Shown here: in pieces, positions 1 through 6,646 of the stretch
Position numbering within the stretch: the stretch's first letter is position 1
Layout of the letters: the number at the start of each line of letters is the position of its first letter
Source of the DNA: Glaciecola sp964195425
GTDB taxonomy: Bacteria > Pseudomonadota > Gammaproteobacteria > Enterobacterales > Alteromonadaceae
NCBI GenBank assembly: GCA_964195425.1
Contig: CAXMOM010000069.1
Location: forward strand, 1-64,000
Length of the DNA stretch: 64,000 nucleotides
Reading direction: 5' to 3'
Made by a program: the position numbers and the translations under genes
Notes under the pieces: generated by a model
Databases searched by the model: none
Told to the model about the DNA's origin: nothing
What the model saw: the letters and a program-made list of their open reading frames with translations, nothing else

Positions 1-120
1 GACCACTGTTAATGCAGTAAAACTAAAGATACGACCACCTTTAACTACTTTAGAAACACGGTTTACAGCGATTAGCTTTTCTAACAGGTCGCCCTGTTGT
101 TGAACTTCTACTTTAGCCAT
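1..120 (-). CDS. rpsE: 30S ribosomal protein S5, N-terminal fragment
   Basis: The first 40 codons of S5 are read from the ATG at 118-120 to the window edge. The translation begins MAKVEVQQQ and continues through [16 protein letters not shown] and [10 protein letters not shown], the conserved start of the S5 double-stranded-RNA-binding domain. S5 sits at the 30S decoding region and acts in accuracy. It lies 9 nt after rplR in the usual spc operon order. The rest of the gene is outside the window, so nothing can be said about its C-terminus. Confidence 0.95.
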
Positions 121-129
121 TTTAAACTC

Positions 130-483
130 CTAGAACTGAAGGCCCGCTTCACGAGCGGCATCAGCCAGTGCTTTCACACGACCGTGATATTTAAATCCAC
201 TTCTATCGAAGGCTATTTTCTTAACACCCTTTTCGATAGCGCGTTCTGCAATCGCTTTACCTACCGCCGCTGCAGCTTCAACATTACCTGTTGCTTTCAA
301 AGATCCTTTCAGATCTTTCTCAACAGTAGAAGCCGAAGCTAATACTACAGAACCGCATGGAGCGATTAACTGAGCGTATATGTGGCGAGGTGTACGGTTT
401 ACTACCAAGCGAGTCGCTTCGAGTTCACTGATCTTCTTACGTGCGCGAGTAGCGCGACGTAAGCGAGCTGTTTTCTTATCCAT
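130..483 (-). CDS. rplR: 50S ribosomal protein L18
   Basis: This is a 117-residue protein, the same length as E. coli L18. It starts MDKKTARLRRATRARKK and contains the family hallmarks RLVVNRTPRHIYAQ and FDRSGFKYHGRVKALADAAREAGLQF (in two parts: FDRSGFKYHGR then ALADAAREAGLQF). L18 binds 5S rRNA in the central protuberance. An upstream in-frame ATG three codons earlier (492) exists, but the MDKK start matches the family and follows rplF by only a few bases. It is co-transcribed with its ribosomal neighbours. Confidence 0.97.
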   Translation of the reverse strand: MDKKTARLRRATRARKKISELEATRLVVNRTPRHIYAQLIAPCGSVVLASASTVEKDLKGSLKATGNVEAAAAVGKAIAERAIEKGVKKIAFDRSGFKYHGRVKALADAAREAGLQF

Positions 484-492
484 AACACCCAC

Positions 493-1026
493 CTACTTTT
501 TCTTAGCTTCTTTACGACGAACAACTTCATCAACGTAACGAACACCCTTGCCTTTGTAAGGCTCTGGTGGACGGTATGCGCGAATGTTAGCTGCAACCTG
601 TCCTACAACTTGCTTATCGATGCCAGTGACAACGATTTCGGTTTGCGTAGGAGTTTGTACGGTAATGCCTTCAGGCATATCGTAAGCGACAGGGTGAGAA
701 AAGCCCAACGTTAGGTTAAGTTTGCTACCTTGTGCTTGCGCACGGTAACCAACACCATTTAGTTGAAGTTTCTTTTCAAAACCATCAGTCACACCTTTAA
801 TCATCGATTTTAACAATGAGTTAACAGTACCTGCTTGAGCCCAACCATTTGCCGCGCCTTCTTTCGGAGCCGTGGTTAATGTGTTTTCTTCTTGCTTTAC
901 GTCAACTGCGTTGTTAAATACGCGAGTTATGGTGCCATTTTTACCTTTTACTGTGACTTCCTGACCAGAGATAGTTACTTCTACTCCAGAAATGATGTCT
1001 ACAGGGGCTTTTGCTATACGTGACAT
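493..1026 (-). CDS. rplF: 50S ribosomal protein L6
   Basis: This is a 177-residue protein, the usual length for L6. It starts MSRIAKAPVDI and ends in the conserved segment YRPPEPYKGKGVRY followed by a lysine-rich tail. It has the two tandem L6 folds and contacts the 23S rRNA sarcin-ricin region near the factor-binding site. It lies between rpsH and rplR in the standard spc order. Nothing unusual is seen. Confidence 0.98.
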   Translation of the reverse strand: MSRIAKAPVDIISGVEVTISGQEVTVKGKNGTITRVFNNAVDVKQEENTLTTAPKEGAANGWAQAGTVNSLLKSMIKGVTDGFEKKLQLNGVGYRAQAQGSKLNLTLGFSHPVAYDMPEGITVQTPTQTEIVVTGIDKQVVGQVAANIRAYRPPEPYKGKGVRYVDEVVRRKEAKKK

Positions 1027-1040
1027 ATTCTATTCCTCAA

Positions 1041-1433
1041 TTATGCTACATAACCGATGATCTCACCGCCCATGCCAGCATTACGCGCTGCACGGTCAGT
1101 CATCACACCTTTTGAGGTAGACACGATAGCAATCCCAAGACCACCCATCACTTTAGGCAACTCATCTTTGTTCTTGTAGATGCGTAAACCAGGACGGCTA
1201 ACTCTTTGAATTGTATCAATTACTTTTTTACCTTCGAAATATTTCAAAGTTACTTCTAACGTAGGCTTAACACCTTCGGTAACTGCGAAACCTTCAACAT
1301 AACCTTCAGACTGAAGCAATGCTGCAATAGCAACACGTAACTTCGACGAAGGCATAGAAGTCGTAACTTTAGCGGCTTGTTGGCCGTTACGAATTCGGGT
1401 AAACATATCCGCGATAGGATCTTGCATGCTCAT
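1041..1433 (-). CDS. rpsH: 30S ribosomal protein S8
   Basis: This is a 130-residue protein beginning MSMQDPIADMFTRIRNGQ, with the conserved C-terminal motif STSKGVMTDRAARNAGMGGE. S8 binds helix 21 of 16S rRNA. In E. coli it is also the translational repressor of the spc operon and acts near the rplE start; that role is assumed here from the family and conserved gene order. The gene is 12 nt downstream of rpsN. Confidence 0.98.
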   Translation of the reverse strand: MSMQDPIADMFTRIRNGQQAAKVTTSMPSSKLRVAIAALLQSEGYVEGFAVTEGVKPTLEVTLKYFEGKKVIDTIQRVSRPGLRIYKNKDELPKVMGGLGIAIVSTSKGVMTDRAARNAGMGGEIIGYVA

Positions 1434-1445
1434 ATGTGCTACTCC

Positions 1446-1751
1446 TTACCAGCTGGCTTTTTTAAGGCCAGGGACTTCACCACGCATAGCAGCTTCACGA
1501 AGCTTTATACGAGAAAGACCAAATTTGCGTAGGAAACCATGTGGACGGCCCGTTATACGACAGCGATTTTGCTGGCGTGAACGTGACGAATCACGTGGAA
1601 GTTGTTGTAGCTTAAGAACAGCGTCCCAACGCTCTTCTTCAGAAACATTCACGTCATTTATGGTTGCTTTTAAAGCATCACGTTTGACTGAAAATTTCTT
1701 AACCAGCTTGGCACGTTTTACTTCACGCGCCTTCATTGATTCTTTTGCCAT
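1446..1751 (-). CDS. rpsN: 30S ribosomal protein S14, zinc-free type
   Basis: This is a 101-residue S14, the long form found in enterobacteria. The conserved C-terminus RCRITGRPHGFLRKFGLSR is present. No paired CxxC zinc motifs are visible, so it is the zinc-independent form. It lies in the 30S head and is encoded between rplE and rpsH, as expected. Confidence 0.97.
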   Translation of the reverse strand: MAKESMKAREVKRAKLVKKFSVKRDALKATINDVNVSEEERWDAVLKLQQLPRDSSRSRQQNRCRITGRPHGFLRKFGLSRIKLREAAMRGEVPGLKKASW

Positions 1752-1762
1752 AACCCTACACC

Positions 1763-2302
1763 TTATTTTCTAAACGGGAAGCTAAACGCACTCAAAAGAG
1801 CATGTGCTTCGTCGTTAGTTTCAGCACTGGTAGTGATAGTGATATCCATACCGCGCATTTTATCCACTTTATCGAATTCGATTTCAGGGAAGATGATTTG
1901 CTCACGTACGCCCATGCTATAGTTGCCTTTACCGTCAAATGATTTCGGGTTAAGACCACGGAAGTCACGGATACGAGGAATAGTGATTGAAATTAATCGC
2001 TCAAGGAATTCCCACATACGTTCGCCTCGTAAGGTTACTTTACAGCCAATCGGATAACCTTCACGGATTTTAAAGCCCGCTACAGATTTTCTTGCAACAG
2101 TGACTACTGGCTTTTGACCAGCGATTGCCGCCATCTCAGCTTGCGCTGATTCGAGGACTTTCTTGTCTGCTACTGCTTCACCCAAACCCATGTTTAAGGT
2201 GATTTTCTCTACCCGAGGGACTTGCATGACACTTTTGTATCCGAACTGCTTCGCAAGATCGGCTACTACGGTCTCTTTATAGAACTCATGCAGTTTCGCC
2301 AT
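1763..2302 (-). CDS. rplE: 50S ribosomal protein L5
   Basis: This is a 179-residue L5 starting MAKLHEFYKETV. An ATG four codons upstream (2314) is in frame, but the MAKLHE start matches the family and follows a GGAG ribosome-binding site. Family motifs include KITLNMGLGEA, KVTLRGERMWEFLERL and PRIRDFRGLNPKSFDGKGNY. L5 binds 5S rRNA. The region just before this start is where S8 regulates the spc operon in E. coli. Confidence 0.97.
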   Translation of the reverse strand: MAKLHEFYKETVVADLAKQFGYKSVMQVPRVEKITLNMGLGEAVADKKVLESAQAEMAAIAGQKPVVTVARKSVAGFKIREGYPIGCKVTLRGERMWEFLERLISITIPRIRDFRGLNPKSFDGKGNYSMGVREQIIFPEIEFDKVDKMRGMDITITTSAETNDEAHALLSAFSFPFRK

Positions 2303-2317
2303 CGTATTCTCCAATAG

Positions 2318-2632
2318 TTAAACTAGGTCGCCGTTAGATTTAAAGAAACGTACTTTCTTCTCGTCTTCAACACGGAAACCAACGCGATCAGCTTTACCCG
2401 TTGCCGGATTAACTAACGCTATATTTGAAACATGAATAGAAGCTTCTTTGTCAATAATACCACCTGGCTCATTCGCTTGCGGATTTGCCTTTTGGTGTTT
2501 CTTAACAATATTTACGCCTTCTACATATACACGGTCGTCAGACACTACAACTCGCAAAACTTTGCCTTGCTTGCCTTTGTCTTTACCCGCTAATACGACA
2601 ATTTCATCATCACGACGAATTTTTCTAGCCAT
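2318..2632 (-). CDS. rplX: 50S ribosomal protein L24
   Basis: This is a 104-residue protein with the N-terminal KOW motif (EIVVLAGKDKGKQGKV, about residues 10-25) and the conserved GVNIVKKHQKANP segment. L24 is an assembly-initiating 23S rRNA-binding protein. It sits between rplN and rplE, 12 nt from rplN. Confidence 0.97.
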   Translation of the reverse strand: MARKIRRDDEIVVLAGKDKGKQGKVLRVVVSDDRVYVEGVNIVKKHQKANPQANEPGGIIDKEASIHVSNIALVNPATGKADRVGFRVEDEKKVRFFKSNGDLV

Positions 2633-2644
2633 TATCGCGACTCC

Positions 2645-3013
2645 TTATAGTACTTCTGGGGCCAATGAGATGATTTTCATGAATGAATCTCCACGAAGTT
2701 CTCTTGTGACCGGGCCAAAAATACGCGTGCCAATAGGTTGCTTGTTTGCATTAAGCAAAACAGCTGCGTTGTTATCAAAACGGATAGTAGAACCATCTGC
2801 TCTGCGAACGCCTTTCCTAGTACGCACCACCACTGCATTTAAAACGTCACCTTTTTTAACTTTACCGCGAGGAATTGCTTCTTTCACAGTAACTTTAATA
2901 ATGTCGCCTATGTGTGCATAACGGCGATGCGAGCCACCAAGAACCTTAATACACTGAACTCTGCGAGCGCCCGAGTTATCGGCTACGTCGAGGTTAGATT
3001 GCATTTGGATCAT
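2645..3013 (-). CDS. rplN: 50S ribosomal protein L14
   Basis: This is a 122-residue L14 starting MIQMQSNLDVADNSGARR and ending FMKIISLAPEVL, the standard L14 ends. The reading frame stays open for 45 codons upstream, but that translation resembles no L14, so the start is placed at 3011-3013. It is the first gene of the spc operon as in E. coli. Here no rpsQ or other S10-operon gene lies upstream; a sulfatase gene facing the other way does. The spc promoter must therefore be in 3014-3463. Confidence 0.97.
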   Translation of the reverse strand: MIQMQSNLDVADNSGARRVQCIKVLGGSHRRYAHIGDIIKVTVKEAIPRGKVKKGDVLNAVVVRTRKGVRRADGSTIRFDNNAAVLLNANKQPIGTRIFGPVTRELRGDSFMKIISLAPEVL

Positions 3014-3463
3014 GTTAGTGCTCCGCTGTTTAATATTATGACTCTTATGAGCCTCTAAGCTGCTATTTATTCGGTAAATTACAAGTAATCCACTAAAAAA
3101 ACAGAACATACCCCTACAAAATGGGCGCGAAACTATAACAGAAAACATGTATGAGGTGTAATCTAATTTGAAGAAAAATAAATTTTGTTCACTAATTTAC
3201 GCATTTTGTTTACTGATCTAGGTTTTGCTTAGCATAATTGCTTTGCTAAACACCAATAAAGGCTAATAAATACGTAAAGTCACACATTGTTTCCCTGCAG
3301 TGAAAATGGATGGTAATAATTTATAATCAAGCGCCTGTTGTAAACTAGCCTAGAGGAATAAGTGTCAAGAGCGTGTAAAGGTTACGTAAATGGTAAAACC
3401 TTACACCAGCACAAATGTATAGTTGGTGCATAAACACCAACTATACAGATAAAGGTTTATATT
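3014..3463. promoter_or_regulatory. Divergent intergenic region, spc operon / sulfatase
   Basis: These 450 bases separate two divergent units, so both promoters should lie here. The sequence is AT-rich and shows no convincing ORF. A weak minus-strand promoter-like pair can be drawn near 3228-3260 (TATGCT as the -10), but the -35 is poor, so no firm promoter is called. The right-hand end holds two inverted repeats, listed separately. Confidence 0.5.
3373..3446 (+). promoter_or_regulatory. Two consecutive hairpins in the sulfatase leader
   Basis: The first inverted repeat pairs GTGTAAAGGTT (3373-3383) with AACCTTACAC (3397-3406), with one bulged A. The second is perfect: GTATAGTTGGTG (3417-3428) and CACCAACTATAC (3435-3446) around a 6-nt loop. 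The second ends 17 nt before the sulfatase ATG, next to its AAAGG ribosome-binding site. They could be protein operators or a leader RNA that controls translation. There is no T-run, so they are not terminators. Confidence 0.6.
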
Positions 3464-5695
3464 ATGCGTAAGGCTTTATACATATTATTATGTTCTCATG
3501 TGATGCTCACAGTCGCTTGCGGAGGTGGTGCTGCAACAAGTCCCTCACCGACGCCAACTGTTACAACTACTCCCACTCCAACACCATCACCTAAGCCTTC
3601 AACTTCACCTAATATTTTGTTGATCATCTCAGATGACCAGGGCTTAGATGCTTCTGCGCAATATTCTTTAAGTACAGATTTACCCAACACGCCAAATCTA
3701 ACAGCTTTGGCTAATCAAGGACTGGTATTTGATAATGCATGGGCAACGCCTGCGTGCACAACTACTCGGGCAACGCTAATTACAGGTAAATATGGTGTGA
3801 ACACGGGTGTTACTTTTGTGCCAGCCCAACTTACAAACGAACATCAATTATTACAAGACTATATAGAACAACAAGCGCCCACTGCAAATTATCAATCTGC
3901 TGTGTTTGGAAAATGGCATTTAGGCGGCGCAAACGCCCAAGCTTCCCATCCGAACGACCTTGGCGTCGATTATTACGCGGGTAACATTGGCAACATTTCT
4001 GACTATAACAATTGGCAGATAACCGTTAATGGCGTGACTACAATATCTACTGAATATCATACAACTCATATTACCAATTTGGCGAGCGAATGGATAAATC
4101 AGCAAACTACGCCTTGGTTCGCATGGGTCGCCTATGCAGCACCGCACTCTCCTTTTCACTTACCACCAACTTTATTACATAACCGCACCCTTACTGGTTC
4201 TAGAGCAGACATCAATAACAACCGTCGCGATTATTACTTAGCGGCAATAGAAGCCATGGATGCTGAAATAGGCAGGCTTGTTAACAGCCTAGACACAAGC
4301 GTTCGCGATAATACACTTATTGTATTTATAGGCGACAACGGCACCCCAGCGAGGGTTATCGACACATCTAGTTATAATAGTGCTCATGCAAAAGGCAGCT
4401 TATATCAAGGCGGCATTGCCATACCGATGTTTGTATCAGGCAATGGTGTAACGCGTGCAGGACAGCGTGAAGCAGGCTTAGTAACGGCTACTGATTTATT
4501 TGCCACCATTGCTGAGGTTGCAGGTGCAAATACCAATCAAGTACATGACAGTTATAGTTTTGCAGATAGTTTTAGCGATGCACAGGCCACTACATCGCCT
4601 TATATTTTCACGCAATTTGAGTCGGCTTCAACCACCGGCGTTGCGGCAAGAAATGCAAACTATAAAGTGATTGAATATACCGATGGCACCAGAGAATTAT
4701 TTTCATTGGCAAATGATTTCGAAGAGCTAAACGACCAAATAAGCGATGCATCGCTTAATGCGGATCTTAGTAAAGAATTGAACGCCTTATTACAATTTGT
4801 TGGCAATATTACAGGTATAAGTAATTTCGATCCTATTGATATAAGCAACGCTATTTTAACCAAGCAAGATGATAATTGTGCAAGCTATATGGCTGCTTAC
4901 ACCGCGACTGCGAAAGATGTTGCCCGTGACCTTGTGTTTATAGGTGATTTAACGGTAGAAGTCAGCAATGATAAATGTATTTTTACCACCAATGCGATCC
5001 CTAATCACGATTTCAATGACGGCGGGAATGCATTCGCAAATAACGTATCTGAACAAAACGATGTGTTCGAAATAACCACCATGCCAAGCAAGGCATCGAT
5101 TACTACTGAGCTAAGTCTAAGAGTAGACAATGCTATATTGTTAAATGGCGTTAAAGTTGATTTGATTGCTGCAGGTTGCTTTGGCGTGGGCGACGGTAAT
5201 ATTGGCTGCAACGATATGACAACCCCGTGGCGATTTGACCCCATGCATCCCGCCAATAACTTTAGAGTCGACACTCACAACGCGCACGCTCAGCCCGATG
5301 GCACTTATCATTATCATGGTTCGCCTTTTGCACTTTTTGCAGACGACAACAGCCAAGCCTCACCCGTAATTGGATTCGCTGCCGACGGTTACCCTATATA
5401 TGGTTCTTATATAAATAGCACAGCGATAAACGAAACGAATGGCATTCGCAAGGTAAGCTCAAGCTACCGTTTAAAAGAAGGTCAAAGAACACATGAAGAT
5501 GGCAGCATCGCAGCCCCTGGTGGTCAGTATGATGGTGCATTTAGAGATGACTATGAATATATAGAGGGCTTAGGTGATTTAGACGAGTGTAATGGTATGG
5601 TAGTAAATGGCCAGTATGCGTATTACATAACCAATGACTACCCATATGTATTGGCTTGCTTTTCGGGAACACCTGATAGTAGCTTTAACAAATAA
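3464..5695 (+). CDS. Sulfatase-YHYH domain fusion lipoprotein
   Basis: This 743-residue protein has a lipoprotein signal with the lipid-modified Cys at residue 19 (LTVAC), then a Pro/Thr/Ser-rich linker to about residue 49. A sulfatase (alkaline phosphatase superfamily) domain covers about 50-450, with NILLIISDDQG holding the metal-binding Asp pair (57-58), C98-TTT-R102 as the formylglycine-type signature, GKWHLGG and FIGDNGT. A second domain from about 460 to the end has the YHYH signature (DGTYHYHGS, GFAADGYPIYG), a little-understood exported domain. The Cys signature lacks the usual Pro (CxPxR) but keeps Cys and Arg. It likely cleaves an algal or other sulfate ester at the cell surface; the substrate is unknown. 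The gene is monocistronic. Confidence 0.85.
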   Translation: MRKALYILLCSHVMLTVACGGGAATSPSPTPTVTTTPTPTPSPKPSTSPNILLIISDDQGLDASAQYSLSTDLPNTPNLTALANQGLVFDNAWATPACTTTRATLITGKYGVNTGVTFVPAQLTNEHQLLQDYIEQQAPTANYQSAVFGKWHLGGANAQASHPNDLGVDYYAGNIGNISDYNNWQITVNGVTTISTEYHTTHITNLASEWINQQTTPWFAWVAYAAPHSPFHLPPTLLHNRTLTGSRADINNNRRDYYLAAIEAMDAEIGRLVNSLDTSVRDNTLIVFIGDNGTPARVIDTSSYNSAHAKGSLYQGGIAIPMFVSGNGVTRAGQREAGLVTATDLFATIAEVAGANTNQVHDSYSFADSFSDAQATTSPYIFTQFESASTTGVAARNANYKVIEYTDGTRELFSLANDFEELNDQISDASLNADLSKELNALLQFVGNITGISNFDPIDISNAILTKQDDNCASYMAAYTATAKDVARDLVFIGDLTVEVSNDKCIFTTNAIPNHDFNDGGNAFANNVSEQNDVFEITTMPSKASITTELSLRVDNAILLNGVKVDLIAAGCFGVGDGNIGCNDMTTPWRFDPMHPANNFRVDTHNAHAQPDGTYHYHGSPFALFADDNSQASPVIGFAADGYPIYGSYINSTAINETNGIRKVSSSYRLKEGQRTHEDGSIAAPGGQYDGAFRDDYEYIEGLGDLDECNGMVVNGQYAYYITNDYPYVLACFSGTPDSSFNK

Positions 5696-5776
5696 GGTTG
5701 GCGCTTGGCATTCTATTTGTGTTTGCCTGCATAGATGAAATATCAGTTTTTATCAGGCATATAAAACGAATGTATA

Positions 5777-5795
5777 TTGTGCCTTATCGGCACAA
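5777..5795. terminator. Hairpin between convergent genes
   Basis: TTGTGCC and GGCACAA form a perfect 7-bp stem around TTATC in the short gap between the sulfatase stop and the rlmB stop. No strong T-run follows on either strand. It is offered as a weak shared terminator. Confidence 0.4.
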
Positions 5796-5797
5796 AC

Positions 5798-6568
5798 TTA
5801 TGCGCTGTTACGCTGGCGCACAATTTCAAATAAACATATACCCGTTGCTACCGAAACATTCAAACTAGAAACCGTTCCCGCCATAGGCAGCTTTACTAAT
5901 TCGTCACAAGTTTCGCGCGTTAGTCTGCGCATTCCTTTTCCTTCGGCACCCATCACAAGAGCAATTGGCCCCTGCATTTTACAATCGTAAATTAGTTGTT
6001 CAGCTTCACCAGCAGTGCCTATTACCCATACTCCTTTCTGTTGAATATATTTTAGCGTGCGCGTTAAATTAGTTACCTGTATCAATGGCACTGTTTCAGC
6101 CGCGCCAACGGCCACTTTACGAACCACCGGCGTAACACCGACAGCATTGTCTTTAGGCACAATAATCGCTTGAACGCCTGCTGCATCTGCATTACGAAGG
6201 CAAGCGCCTAAGTTGTGCGGATCGGTAACGCCGTCTAAAACCAAAAAGAACGGTAAGGTATTTGCTGAAGATTGTGTACCATCAAGTAAAGATTCAAGAA
6301 TCTTATCAAGATCAGACTCATCCATCACTCGAGCAGGTTTAGCACGGGCTAACAAACCTTGATTTTGTTCGCCATTGCTTTTTTCGTCAAGCGTTTTACG
6401 ATGCACAAATTGAACGGATATTCCGTTACTTCGGGCTAAGTTAACAATTGTATTAATGCGCTCGTCATCGCGCCCTTTTGCAATCATCAGATCGAGTATA
6501 CGCTCAGGCTCATTCTCAAGTACGGCTGCTACCGAATGAATGCCGTACAAAAACTCTTGTTGTGCCAT
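5798..6568 (-). CDS. rlmB: 23S rRNA (guanosine-2'-O-)-methyltransferase RlmB
   Basis: This 256-residue SpoU/TrmH-family enzyme methylates the ribose of G2251 in 23S rRNA in E. coli. It has an N-terminal substrate-binding domain (YGIHSVAAVLENEP) and a C-terminal SPOUT knot with the motifs LDGVTDPHNLGACLRNADAAG, MGAEGKGMRRLT and the motif 3 segment PMAGTVSSLNVSVATGICLFE (these are cited in part as GVTDPHNLGA, GAEGKGM and SLNVSVATG). It lies 78 nt downstream of rnr, as in E. coli, so the two are probably co-transcribed. Confidence 0.96.
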   Translation of the reverse strand: MAQQEFLYGIHSVAAVLENEPERILDLMIAKGRDDERINTIVNLARSNGISVQFVHRKTLDEKSNGEQNQGLLARAKPARVMDESDLDKILESLLDGTQSSANTLPFFLVLDGVTDPHNLGACLRNADAAGVQAIIVPKDNAVGVTPVVRKVAVGAAETVPLIQVTNLTRTLKYIQQKGVWVIGTAGEAEQLIYDCKMQGPIALVMGAEGKGMRRLTRETCDELVKLPMAGTVSSLNVSVATGICLFEIVRQRNSA

Positions 6569-6646
6569 TAACTGTAATTCCTAATTATTTTGAAATGCTT
6601 AGCGCTATTGGTTACTACCTAGCTACCTAGCGCTATTAATTAACAT

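Noticed and set aside
2448..2921. Plus-strand open frame across rplX and rplN
   Set aside because: It is the complement of two certain ribosomal genes and its translation resembles no protein.
3014..3148. 45-codon N-terminal extension of rplN in an open frame
   Set aside because: The extra translation has no L14 similarity, and MIQMQSNLDV is the exact family start.
3530..3610. Pro/Thr/Ser-rich stretch in the sulfatase as a possible DNA repeat
   Set aside because: It is a typical lipoprotein linker; the DNA is not a regular tandem repeat.
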